The notes below the pieces were generated by a model. The model saw only the letters and a list, made by a program, of their open reading frames with translations. It had not been told where the DNA came from and ran no database searches. Shown one piece after another: positions 35,518-46,090 of a DNA stretch of 64,000 nt. Source of the stretch: Rhizophagus clarus (lineage: Eukaryota > Glomeromycota > Glomeromycetes > Glomerales > Glomeraceae); NCBI GenBank assembly GCA_015698045.1, contig BLAL01000043.1, forward strand, positions 744,001 through 808,000, given 5' to 3'. Every line of letters starts with the position of its first letter. Positions within the stretch are counted from its first letter, which is position 1. Both the position numbers and the translations under genes were made by a program.

Positions 35518-37164
35518 TTATGAATAATCATCAATAAAATTATTTGCAGTAATATATAAATCATAGTATTTTTGAACTATGATATTATATAATTTAAATT
35601 CATTTACTTCATTCTTTAAAGAAAATAATTCTTCACTATCTTCACCACTCTCAGGAATAGTCTCTAAAAAAGCTAAATATCTAATTCTTTCCTTCCTTAT
35701 AATATATTCCTTTAAACAAAGAAAAACAGCTTCACCTTTATTTTGAATTACATTTCTAATTAATAATTTTTTAATAAAAGTATTTTGTGAATTTTCTAAA
35801 AATGTTTCCAAATCACTTGTATTAAATGAAAGCGTCAAACATAAATATTCCAATTTAGGAGGAAGAACTTGTCCTAAATTTTGTAATACAAATGAACTAA
35901 ATTCATCATAACCCATATTATAATTGTAAACATCTATTTCAATAGTAAGATAATTAATAATTTGTTTAACATTTTCAATTAATAGATATATGCTAATATC
36001 ATCAGGTATACCCGAATCAAAATATTTGATTTTTGTACAATATTTCATAATTAATTTAATTAATTGTTGTTTTGATTCATAATATAAATCACTCATAAAT
36101 CCAAATCCAAAATTTTCTATGGAATCACCAAATTTTTGTAATAATGATTGTAATGATTCAATACGTAATATTTCATTCATAAATAAAGATTTCAATTCAA
36201 AAGGTTTTTTAACACTAATAATTTGTTGAACAAAATCAGAATTTAAAGAATAACAATAAAGAATATGAATAGATTCTAAAACTTTCAATTGATCAAATGC
36301 TTCTTGTAAAATATTAATTATATTTCTAAAGTCAATATAATCAAATACTATCGTATTTAAAGTATTTGTACAATTAGAATTTTTTAATGATAAAAATGGA
36401 TTATATAAAACGGCATCAGATCCAAATGAAATTTTTTTGAGATTACGTTGTGAAATAATTATTTGTGGTACACAATTTTCAATTAATGAAAGATCATCGC
36501 TATTAAACATAGGAAAATTCAAAACAATTGATGAAATTAAATTACAATTAGAGGATAAAAATTTTAAAAAAGGAATGATATTCATGATATTTGGTAATGA
36601 AATATTATATATATGAAATTCTAAATTTCTGATATTATAAGTAAAATTTTGATTTTGTAAAATCAATTCCATAGTATCATTAAAATTTTCAAAATCATTA
36701 TCCATAGACATGGCAATTTCAAAAGAATGTAAATTTCCTTCATTTTCAATGAACAATTCAAATAATGACCTATAAACTAATTTGTCTAGTTTCTCATGAT
36801 TATTATCTACTAAAGTTCCAACCCACTTATTAATAGAAAAACAAATGCTACTTATATTTAAGTATTTAATAAGACTAGGATAATTGAATAATGTATTTGA
36901 AGTTAATAAATTGCTATCAATTCCATATTTATTAAATTTCGATTTAACATCTTCATTTAAATGGTGTAAATAAATTTCAATATAACGATAATTTTGTGTA
37001 GAAATTGAAAATGGATTTTCCCATAATAATGGAATCGCTAAACGACACCATAATCTATTAACCAAGATACATGAATGCAATGTTGAAAAATCTTTTCTAA
37101 GATAATGTATAATTTCATTTGTTAATTCTGGCAAATCTCCTGAAAATATTTTTGAACATGTCAT
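35518..37164 (-). CDS. F-box/LRR-like protein (subfamily A)
   Basis: A single-exon gene of 548 codons. N-terminal F-box at residues about 9-52: DLPELTNEIIHYLRKD, STLHSCILVNRLWCRL, IPLLWENPF. The remainder is LRR-like and closely follows the gene at 11333 over the whole length (VLESIHILYCYSLNSDFVQQ, FLENSQNTFIKKLLIRN, CLKEYIIRKERIRYLAF). The start MTCSK is shared by paralogs. The leader before the ATG is T/C-rich (TCTTCTTTTAAATCTTTCACC). Divergently arranged with the F-box gene at 37771. Likely SCF adaptor; substrate unknown. Confidence 0.9.
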   Translation of the reverse strand: MTCSKIFSGDLPELTNEIIHYLRKDFSTLHSCILVNRLWCRLAIPLLWENPFSISTQNYRYIEIYLHHLNEDVKSKFNKYGIDSNLLTSNTLFNYPSLIKYLNISSICFSINKWVGTLVDNNHEKLDKLVYRSLFELFIENEGNLHSFEIAMSMDNDFENFNDTMELILQNQNFTYNIRNLEFHIYNISLPNIMNIIPFLKFLSSNCNLISSIVLNFPMFNSDDLSLIENCVPQIIISQRNLKKISFGSDAVLYNPFLSLKNSNCTNTLNTIVFDYIDFRNIINILQEAFDQLKVLESIHILYCYSLNSDFVQQIISVKKPFELKSLFMNEILRIESLQSLLQKFGDSIENFGFGFMSDLYYESKQQLIKLIMKYCTKIKYFDSGIPDDISIYLLIENVKQIINYLTIEIDVYNYNMGYDEFSSFVLQNLGQVLPPKLEYLCLTLSFNTSDLETFLENSQNTFIKKLLIRNVIQNKGEAVFLCLKEYIIRKERIRYLAFLETIPESGEDSEELFSLKNEVNEFKLYNIIVQKYYDLYITANNFIDDYS

Positions 37165-37770
37165 GTTGGTGAAAGATTTAAAAGAAGAGACTTATAATTT
37201 CAAAATTGATATTTAAAAATTTATCGGTCATATGTCGTACAACTTTAGTATTCCATAAAAAGGCAACAATAGAACTAAAAATAACGTAAATCATATCTTT
37301 TTCTAATGATTCAGCCTGCCGATCTCTTAATATGTCGTCGATCAATTATATTATTCAGTGTCACAGAAAACTGCGCATGAAATAATTTAGTGAGTAACTA
37401 GGTAAGACACACAATTTTCAGTTTATCAGGGAATGAAATTACGACATGCCAAAAAGTATCTAAAAAAAGGCAATAAGTTCTGACCGACTTTATTTATAAA
37501 AGGAATATTTATAATATATTCCTAATTTGGTCAGTTTTCCGGAATTTAATTCCGGAGTGGATATAAATAAGGGAATTTATTGTAACTACTTTTAGCTTCG
37601 TGTCGTACATTACGCTACGCTAGGAATAAAAGTAAAAATAAATAAGGGAATTTATAATTTTAATTTTAAAATTTTTCTTCAACTTGAACAAATCGATACC
37701 CTGATATTGTGAAAAATTATATTAAATAATACCTTAATTACAAAACATCCTCCTTTTTTTTGGATAAAGA
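37165..37770. promoter_or_regulatory. Divergent intergenic region between two F-box genes
   Basis: 606 bases separate two start codons pointing outwards, so both promoters must lie here. It contains a perfect 19-bp palindrome (37538-37556, TCCGGAATT-T-AATTCCGGA) and a repeated ATAAATAAGGGAATTTAT word (37564 and 37639). CTCC(T)8 lies just before the right-hand ATG. The palindrome resembles a dimeric zinc-cluster type site (CGG half-sites), which is an inference from shape only. Confidence 0.4.
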
Positions 37771-39264
37771 ATGTCCAAACTCAATAATGATATTCTTTTC
37801 ATAATATTTGAAGAATTACAAGATGATTCAAAATCCCTCTTTTCATGTATGATGGTAAATAAACTTTGGTGTGAAACTGTTATTCCAATTTTATGGAGGA
37901 ATCCTTGGAAATATACTATTAGATACGGTAATAAAAGTTATTTGTTTACCATTATTGTTTTCTATTTGTCCGATGATATTAAAGAATTCTTAATGAGGAA
38001 AGGAATCCATTTACCGTTAATTTCATCTCAATCACTTTTTTTCGATTATTTATCATTCTGTAGAAGTATCAATATAAATGTACTAAACTTGATAATATCA
38101 ATTGGATCTCCGTTAACTTATAATAAATTTCTTTTGCAACAAGAAATTTATAATCTCTTTATGAAAAAATTTTCAGAATTAAAGTTTTTAGATATGAGAA
38201 CAATTGAACATCAAATATTTTATTTCCCAGAAGCTAAAACTCGCCTTGAATCACTCTGTGAATTAAAATTTGATACGTCCATTAATCCTTCGTATTTTTA
38301 TGGGATAGCACATATTTGTCAATATATACAGAGACTGATCATTATTAATGTAAAACCAAAGTACAATAGAGGAATTGCTAAATTAGTTGAAGTTCAGAAG
38401 AATTTGAAATATTTTGAATGGAATGATGATTTTGATGAAGATTATTTTACAGAAGATCCTTATAAAGAAATCTTTTTGGAATTAGAAAAACAGGCAGATG
38501 TTCTCAATCATTTGGAATTATTTTTCTTATATATTGATAGTTGTGATTATTATATTACATCATTGCAAAAGTTACTCCCAAAACTTCATAAACTAAAAAC
38601 CTTAATAATTAATGATTTTTGTTATAATAACGATAACTTATCGAAAATGATGATTTATAATGATCTTGAAATCCTTAATATAGATTACATTACAGCATAT
38701 GAAGCTTCTATCATAATTGGAAATAGTGGAGGACGTCTTAAAGAAGTTTCATTAAAACCCTGTGATCTTTTAAAACATGAAAATAAGTTTAGTGAAGTTT
38801 CGCTAAATTTCATTCGTAAAATTTATGAAAATTGTCTTTTAATCGAGTATTTGTCACTTGTATTTTCACCAACCAAAGATCATTTCACTGAATTTGAAAA
38901 ATTATTAAGAATTTGTCAAAATTTAAAATTATTATTATTGGTTACATCAAATATTCATACACGTGAAACTGAAGAAAAAATTTTAGAAAATGGAGAAGAA
39001 TTATTGAAAATTTTAATTAGATCAGCACCAACTAATCTAAGAGAACTTCGATTTTTTAATGATTTTAAATTCTCTTTGAAAGCCTTGGAGGAATTCTTAG
39101 AAAAATGGAAAGGTCGGCCCGCACTATCCATACTTACATCTGATCCTCTTTATAATGAAGAAGATTATAAAAAACTGATTAATAATTATAAGGATTGTGG
39201 AGTAATTAAAACTTTTAGATATGAATCTATATTGGATGTAGAAGATTTGAACTTTAAGATATAA
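37771..39264 (+). CDS. F-box/LRR-like protein (subfamily B)
   Basis: A single-exon gene of 497 codons. F-box directly at the N-terminus (residues about 2-46): LNNDILFIIFEELQDDSKSL, FSCMMVNKLWCETVI, ILWRNPWKY. The body is leucine/isoleucine-rich with LRR-like spacing (LKSLFL-type segments such as LHKLKTLIINDF, NDLEILNIDYI, LRELRFFNDF). The end block LEEFLEKWKGRPALSIL matches the 15432 protein. Its stop codon is only about ten bases before a truncated copy of a subfamily A gene (39275 onward), so its 3' UTR must run into that relic. Function inferred: SCF adaptor. Confidence 0.9.
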   Translation: MSKLNNDILFIIFEELQDDSKSLFSCMMVNKLWCETVIPILWRNPWKYTIRYGNKSYLFTIIVFYLSDDIKEFLMRKGIHLPLISSQSLFFDYLSFCRSININVLNLIISIGSPLTYNKFLLQQEIYNLFMKKFSELKFLDMRTIEHQIFYFPEAKTRLESLCELKFDTSINPSYFYGIAHICQYIQRLIIINVKPKYNRGIAKLVEVQKNLKYFEWNDDFDEDYFTEDPYKEIFLELEKQADVLNHLELFFLYIDSCDYYITSLQKLLPKLHKLKTLIINDFCYNNDNLSKMMIYNDLEILNIDYITAYEASIIIGNSGGRLKEVSLKPCDLLKHENKFSEVSLNFIRKIYENCLLIEYLSLVFSPTKDHFTEFEKLLRICQNLKLLLLVTSNIHTRETEEKILENGEELLKILIRSAPTNLRELRFFNDFKFSLKALEEFLEKWKGRPALSILTSDPLYNEEDYKKLINNYKDCGVIKTFRYESILDVEDLNFKI

Positions 39265-39274
39265 GTACTAATAT

Positions 39275-40411
39275 ATGTCTTATTTCCTTTAAATTTATTT
39301 AATTATCCTAGTTTTATCAAATGTTCAAGTATATTGATGAGTCAAAAATTTTATTTTTTCCTTATTAATTAATATATTCATTATGAATTGTGCTAATTTA
39401 CGCACACTTGAAATTGGGACTTCAAATACTTCTAATATCATAAACAGAGATTATCTTGAATTAATTTTTGCAAAATTCAAATTTCCCTTGTGATATCAGA
39501 AATTTATCAATTATTTCAGATGGAAGCGATTATTTAACAAAAATTCCCCTCCTTTTGAAATTTTTATGTTCTAATTGTAATTCAATTTCATCGATTTATT
39601 TTCAATTTCAGAATGATAATATTACAGTAGTTATAGATTATATATCCCGCCCAGACAATTAATTCACAATAAATTCTTTATAAAATTTTATTTGATCGTT
39701 CAATCCGTTATTACCATTACATTAGTAAAAAATTCCAATCGTTTAAATTTTTCAAACACAATTATATTTGACAATGCTCGTATTCTTTATTATATTCTAA
39801 ATTCCAAATTTATTCAAAATTATTAATTTAATTAGTCATTTAAATTAAGATGTATCAAAAATCACAAACTGAATAATTGCGTTACAAAAATCTGGAAATT
39901 ATTTGAAAAATGTTGGACTCGAATTTGAAAACCAATTATTCGAAATTAAAATTATTACATTAATATTAAATTTATTAGTTTCCTTGGATTTTAATTATTT
40001 TCTATTAATTTAATTGTTTTTCTAGTTTTTATTTTAATAATAATATATTTATTAGATTTAGCTCAACTAAGTTGTTATATTTAGGACAGACAAGTTTTTC
40101 TTCGAAATTACTTATATTTTGATCTAATATTTTACTTTTAGTAATATTAATTTTTGTAAGAGACAAATTAGAATATTTTATGTTACCTTATATAAAGAAA
40201 AATATATAATGAAAAAGAGAAGGGTTAATTATTTAGCTATTAAAGAAAGATATAATGAAATATCATATGATTCACCTTCTTTAAAAAATCAAGCAAAAAA
40301 TTTGAATCATATAATATTAAAGTTCAAAATCATGATGATTTATACATCCAGATTGGTGATTATGGAAAAAATATGTATTGACGTTAAATTTCATATTATT
40401 GAAATTTTATA
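39275..40411 (+). pseudogene. Truncated F-box/LRR-like pseudogene (subfamily A), copy of the 43482 gene
   Basis: From 39275 the sequence matches 43743 onward: TATTTCCTTTAAAT, AATTATCCTAGTTTTATCAA, then TGTGCTAATTTACGCACACT, CATAAACAGAGATTATCTTG and GATTATATATCCCGCCCAGA. The F-box-coding 5' third is missing. Stops and frameshifts are frequent; open scraps are 39468-39662 and 40209-40412, the latter carrying MKKRRVNYLAIKERYNEIS as in the parent. Homology continues past the stop into the flank at 40650-40790 (matching 45350-45430), so the duplication included the 3' region. Confidence 0.85.
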
Positions 40412-42366
40412 ATAAATAGTAAATAAAATTTTTAGGTCACTTTTAAAAACGAATATAAAAACAAAATACTTTTCACATTTTATTCAAATGAAAATTATTG
40501 AAGCAATTAGCGATAGACATATCAACCTCCCTTCTTATATATTAAATAAGATAATATAAACTCATATTAGTCGATGATTGAATATTGATACACTAGACAT
40601 ATTGCTATATTAACCCAACATAATAAGAAAAATTATTTTGTAAAAGAAAACAGTAAAAATATTGGTTGTTTAACTGAAAAAAGTTTAGAAATATTCAACT
40701 ACAAAGTGAAGCGAGGGAGAGCGAATCATTGTTCTCAATTCTTCTTAACTTTTTATTTATCTTGGGGTTTTTTATCTTATTTTATGTTTATGACTTTACT
40801 AAAATACTTTCGCTACTTTGTTACTTCTATCATGAATGTTGTACTACGATTCTACCTATGATAATAAAATTTACGAAAACTCTACTTTGGAGTTTTGACC
40901 TAATTTTATAATGCAGTGAAGGGTATTGTCTTTTCTAGTCAAAGTTAAATTTGACCTTTCATTATTACAACTGATCAATTTAACTTAAATTCGATAATAT
41001 CTGAAACTTGCCATATCACAACTTACCCAATCTTAGAAAATATTTTAAGACATTTGAGACATTAAGAACAACTTTAAATCTGATTTCGTTAATTTAAATT
41101 ATTTTGTATGTTTCATTTTTTTGTTTAATCAAGTGATAATATTAAATATCTTAATTTAAAAATATCTACAGTATATACTGTAATTTTAAGCGTTACAGTA
41201 TACAGTTTTTGTGAATAAATTATTTGTAATTTATATTTAATAATGGGACAAACCACAAAAAAAAAAAAGAATTATTTGAATTAAGAAACTTGTAAATTAT
41301 ATTACTACTCTAACCTTGGTGCTGCAATAACCGATAATAACAAAATAAATTAATTAATTTACATAAATAATTGACAAGTTATTTTTTTTGTATATATCAC
41401 ACACCTAATAATTTCAATCATTAATTTTACAGTCAAAACATTTACCTGCCACTCGTAAAATTATATACTTTTAGATCTTCTCGTTATAGAATTTCATTCA
41501 AAGTAAAACCATGCAAACGATTTGTATAATATGCTTGCAGATGAGACTCAGTAATAATATTATGCACAATCGGTGCATTTATAAATTGCATAACGTTATA
41601 TATACATTAAAATGACATATTTACTATTTAAGTGTGTAATATATTTGTATTTTTTTCTAATAAAAAGTGTAACGCTATAATTCGTTATGGAAACTATAAT
41701 GAAATTTCATTTTGCACTTGGTTTGTAAACATGGTTTTGCATCTGCTAATAATTTTAAGGATTGAAAGCTGAGAATTAACCAAATTTCTAAATTAAGATA
41801 ATCATAAGAGTTTCTGATCGATAAATGAAATTTCGTTTTTAACTTTTCCGTTCAATATTTATAAGCTATTTTCTTGTAATAAAATATTATGAGCATAAAT
41901 TTGATCCTATACCAAGATTAAAGCCCATGTATCTTTAACTTGTTCTTGTTCTAGTTTAAAAGGTTATTCAATTATTTAAATTATTTAAGATTATTTGTCA
42001 AGTTTGAGTTAAGACAGGAGAGTTGCTCTTTGAGTGTTGTTGTTAGGAGCGATGCTTTTATGACAAAGTTAATAAATTTTTATTTAAAAGTAAATTGTAA
42101 TGGTTGTAAATTAAGCGGAACAATGAAATAATATGGGTGTATAGTGTTTTTTTTTATTTGTTTCTATATTAGTACTGTGCTACATACATTATTGGTTTTG
42201 AAAAGTTTTTTTCGTTCCTTTTGCTTTAGTTGTCTTTTCCCGCTCACATAATTTTCTTCGCCTCCTTTAATTTTTAACTTCATTTTTCCAGTCATATATA
42301 CCACCGTTTATCATTTTGCATGATATATACTCGCAACTCTTAAAGACAGTTAAATATTGAAGTCTA
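40412..42366. other. Intergenic region after the F-box relic
   Basis: 40650-40790 is the duplicated 3' flank shared with 45350-45430 (TTGTTTAACTGAAAAAAGTT, TTTTTTATCTTATTTTATG). The rest is AT-rich without recognised genes. A small imperfect palindrome around TACAGTATATACTGTA sits at 41168-41183. Confidence 0.5.
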
Positions 42367-42642
42367 TTAATATCTCCACCTCTTTTTATACATTGCACGA
42401 AACTTGTCTACTTCACTTTTGGTATAATGTTTACTGTTTCGTCCTAACTTTTGTATTTCTATATATGCAATAAATCTTTCTGGTATTTTTCTTTTTAAGT
42501 TTGATCTTTTAGTAATCTGTAATGAAATCTCAAAAGGTTTTATCAAAAATGCTTTAGGAATAATTAAATACAAAGACACTTTCTCATCATTCTTTAAATT
42601 CAAGAAATTATTGATATCTTCAATAAATGTTACATCTTATTA
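42367..42642 (-). CDS. Basic hypothetical protein or single exon (uncertain)
   Basis: From a TAATAAG at about 42640 the minus strand is open as DVTFIEDINNFLNLKNDEKV, then SLYLIIPKAFLIKPFEISLQ, KRKIPERFIAYIEIQKLGRN, and KSEVDKFRAMYKKRWRY before TAA at 42367. There is no ATG at the beginning, but AG at the left edge could be a splice acceptor, making this a terminal exon. The IPxxFIAY-then-basic-helix pattern faintly recalls the HMG-box proteins that are abundant in Glomeromycotina, yet key HMG residues are not evident, so that idea is weak. Confidence 0.3.
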
Positions 42643-43481
42643 ATGAATGAAGTAGAAATTTAAACCTCCGCCAAAAATTAATAGAAGAACCTCAAAATTG
42701 CTAAAGAAAACAGCTATTCATTTTTTTTTTTACATTTTGTGTAAAATCTGACTGAATAACAAGCTATTATAAGCTTCAAAACCTTTTCTTCTCATAAATT
42801 TATTTATATCACTCGTTATGCGTTTCTTCCTATCTCAACCTAGATCTTGAAAAAAGCACTTTTTCAATATATGTGAAATAATGAATTATATAGCAAAAAT
42901 TAAAAAAGTAAAGATGAAACATACAGCTTTTTAATAATTGAAACTTAATAAAGTGATAAAAGCAAATTTAAATATAAATTAAACTCAAAAGATCAGTTTG
43001 TACATGTTCTTAAGAAAGTTAACATCGTGAGAGTCAAATTTAGCAAATGAATTTTAAAATATATATGATGCTATTAATTATAATTTTTTTTCTTTCTCCT
43101 TTTCAAACGTACAACTTAAAACAATATACTACAATTTCATCAATTTTTTTCTTGATTGTTTTATATTCAAGAAATTTTTCTTTTTATTTAGTTCAAAATT
43201 GACTTTGAAAAGCTTTATTTCATCACCTTAAAATATAATATAACAAATTATGTAATGACACGAACTTCATTTTTAAAAAAAATAATCGTTTCATAAGGAT
43301 CAACAGGTGCAACTTATAAATAATTAATAGATATCATATTACATGTGATTAATGTTTCTCGGAGCTACGGAGTTACAAAATTAAATTGTACGACAAATAG
43401 AGATCATCAATGAAACAAAATGACTATTTTAAGGTAATTAAAAGAAATTTTCTTCCTTCTTATTTCTCTTCAATTTTCAAT
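42643..43481. other. Intergenic region upstream of F-box gene
   Basis: AT-rich; no gene seen. The last about 40 bases before the chosen ATG are T/C-rich (TTTTCTTCCTTCTTATTTCT), like other F-box leaders here. Confidence 0.5.
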
Positions 43482-45137
43482 ATGACGTGTTCAAAAACAT
43501 CTATAGAAAATTTACCTGAAATAGCAAGCGAAATTATACAATATTGTCGGAATGATTTTTCAACACTACATTCCTGTATCTTGGTTAATAGATTATGGTG
43601 TCGTTTAGTGATTCCAATATTATGGGAAGATCCATTTTCAATAAAATCACCTAAAAATCATCATATTTTTAATGTTACCCTTAGCAATTTAAACGATGAT
43701 GATAAAGCAAAATTAAAAGAATACAAAATTTCTAGCCATTTATTATTTCCTTTAAATACATTATTTAATTATCCTAGTTTTATCAAATGTTTAAGTATAA
43801 ATAAACTTGTTAAATTTATTAGTGATTTTGTTAAAAAAAATACATATTCAATATCCTCATTTCCTTTATTATGTTACAGTTATGATTGCTATAAATCAGA
43901 AATATTTATTTTTTTCTCATTAATTAAATTATTCATTAAGAATAATGCTAATTTACATACACTTGAATTTAGAACTTCAGATATTTTTAATCTCATAAAC
44001 GGAGAATGCTTTGAATTAATCTTACAAAATCCAAATTTCCTCTGTAATATCAAAAATTTATCAGTTATTTTTGATAGATGTAATATTTGGGAAAAAATTC
44101 CTCCTTTTTTTAAATTTTTGTGTTCTAATTGTAATACAATTTCATCAATTTATTATCAATGTCAGTATAATACTGATAATACTGTATTTATGGATTATAT
44201 ATCCCAGAAAATTAATTCACAACAAATTCTTTATAAAATTCTATTTGATCGTTCAACCCTGTTATTATCATCATCACTAAGAAATTCCAACTGTTTAAAT
44301 TTTTTAAATACAATTGTATTTAATAATGTTGATCTTAGTAACACAACTTTTCTAAATGAATCATTTGAACGATTAAACGTTTTAGAATCAATTCATATTC
44401 TCAATTGTATTCTAAGTTCTAATTTTATTCAACAAATTATTAATTTAACTAAACCATTTAAATTAAGATCTTTATTCACGCGTGAAAATTTACAAACTGA
44501 ATTATTACAATTATTATTACAAAAATCTGGAAGTTATTTGGAAAATATTGGATTCGAATCTATATATAATGATCAATTAGAACAACAATTATTTGAAATT
44601 AAAAATTATTGCAATAAAATCAAATTTATTAGTTTACTTGAATTTGATCAAAATATTCATTCAACAATTAATTTGATCAAAGATATTAAAGAAAATCTCA
44701 ATTATCTTTCAATTAATTTTCATGGTTTTTATGGTTTTTATAATGATATATTTATTGAATTTAGTTCGATTATATTATTAAATTTAGGACAAATTCTCCC
44801 TTTGAAATTAAAATATTTAAATTTGTCACTTATAATAACTAATACAAATGATTTGGAAGTTTTTTTAAGAAATTCTCAGAATACTTTTATTAATAAGTTA
44901 TTGATTAGATGCAAAATTTTGGATGAAAATATGAATATATTACCTTATATAGAAGAATATATTATGAAAAAGAAAAGGGTTAATTATTTAGCTATTGAAG
45001 AAAGATATAATAGAATATCAAAAGATTCACCTTCTTTAAAAACTCAAGCAAAAAAATTTGAATCGTATAATATTAAAGTTCAAAACTATGATGATTTATA
45101 TATTCAGATTTGTGATTTCGTAAATGAGTTGTATTAG
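43482..45137 (+). CDS. F-box/LRR-like protein (subfamily A)
   Basis: A single-exon gene. The frame is open from an ATG at 43410, but the ATG at 43482 (MTCSKTSIENLPEIASEI) matches the shared start of the paralogs and follows the pyrimidine-rich leader, giving 551 codons. F-box at residues about 8-52 (STLHSCILVNRLWCRLVI, ILWEDPF). LRR-like remainder with VLESIHILNC, LGQILPLKLKYLNLSL, FLRNSQNTFINKLLI, YIEEYIMKKKRVNYLAI. It is the apparent parent of the relic at 39275. Role inferred as SCF substrate adaptor. Confidence 0.88.
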   Translation: MTCSKTSIENLPEIASEIIQYCRNDFSTLHSCILVNRLWCRLVIPILWEDPFSIKSPKNHHIFNVTLSNLNDDDKAKLKEYKISSHLLFPLNTLFNYPSFIKCLSINKLVKFISDFVKKNTYSISSFPLLCYSYDCYKSEIFIFFSLIKLFIKNNANLHTLEFRTSDIFNLINGECFELILQNPNFLCNIKNLSVIFDRCNIWEKIPPFFKFLCSNCNTISSIYYQCQYNTDNTVFMDYISQKINSQQILYKILFDRSTLLLSSSLRNSNCLNFLNTIVFNNVDLSNTTFLNESFERLNVLESIHILNCILSSNFIQQIINLTKPFKLRSLFTRENLQTELLQLLLQKSGSYLENIGFESIYNDQLEQQLFEIKNYCNKIKFISLLEFDQNIHSTINLIKDIKENLNYLSINFHGFYGFYNDIFIEFSSIILLNLGQILPLKLKYLNLSLIITNTNDLEVFLRNSQNTFINKLLIRCKILDENMNILPYIEEYIMKKKRVNYLAIEERYNRISKDSPSLKTQAKKFESYNIKVQNYDDLYIQICDFVNELY

Positions 45138-46090
45138 TAGTTAAAAATTTCTGTTGTAAAATGTATTATTAAATTTTAAAATAAATAAAATTTTTAGGTT
45201 ATCTTTAAAAGTGGAATAATATATCTCTATTTTAATAAAAAATTATTATAAATTTAGTTTAGCATAAAAAATATCATGTTTATAGTAAATACTATATAAA
45301 CAATATATAAATTTTTAAACAAAGTGATTATTTACGGTGATGAAAATAGTTGTTTAACTGAAAAAAAGTTAGAAATATTTAATTATAAAGCCTGTTTTTT
45401 ATCTTATTTTATGCTTATCATATTATTGATTTATTGATATTTAAATGGTATTTTCCTTTTTTTTCATGCATAAGAAATTAATAAAATTATATATATAACA
45501 TATAAATAAGAAAAAACAACGGTACATAAGCTACAAAATTTTCGTTAAATATAGAAAGATTCATTATAATATTTTTTACCAGTAACAGGTCTGTTTGACA
45601 TGGTTGATGTTTCAGCCACCGCCTATTTTCCATCAGTACAACGGTGCATGTACCGTGCCATAATCACAAATTAATATGACTTACCATTTCATATAAAATC
45701 TGTTTTGGTTTTTTTATCTAGTGAACCGGCAAAAAAGCTAACGTACTGTAACGAGAATTTATTTTAAGTACTGTATATTTACGGTGGTCGATCACATAAG
45801 GAATTAAAAATTATAAATATGAGATTGAATACAAAATATTTTTGATAATTTTAACAAATGAAATTTTATTAGACGTTAACGATCTACATAAATATATTTA
45901 TCTATTGAAATAAACTTGCTAATGTATTACAAAGCCTACCTAAGAACATAACAACTCTAAGATAATGTAAAATCATTCATTTTTAATGAACGTTTTAAAC
46001 GATATAATCTATTATTGACAATTTAATATATGTTTTGTGACTTGTATTATTTCTCACATTCTCACATTCTCACATTCTCACATATCCTCT
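45138..46090. other. Intergenic region between convergent F-box genes
   Basis: 45350-45430 is the flank also present at 40650-40790. The rest is AT-rich. At 46051-46083 there is a short tandem repeat (8-bp unit TTCTCACA, four copies) just beyond the stop of the minus-strand gene. No gene seen. Confidence 0.55.
46051..46083. repeat. Microsatellite, 8-bp unit TTCTCACA, about 4 copies
   Basis: Direct reading: TTCTCACATTCTCACATTCT and onward. It lies in the presumed 3' UTR of the F-box gene at 46091-47725, directly after its stop. Confidence 0.85.

Noticed and set aside
42367..42603. Call of a MATA-HMG type mating-locus protein
   Set aside because: Only a loose IPxxFIAY resemblance; the conserved core Trp/Lys pattern of HMG boxes is not visible.
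43410..43481. Upstream start of the F-box gene at 43410
   Set aside because: The extra 24 residues are absent from paralogs, whose M-CSK start aligns with the ATG at 43482.
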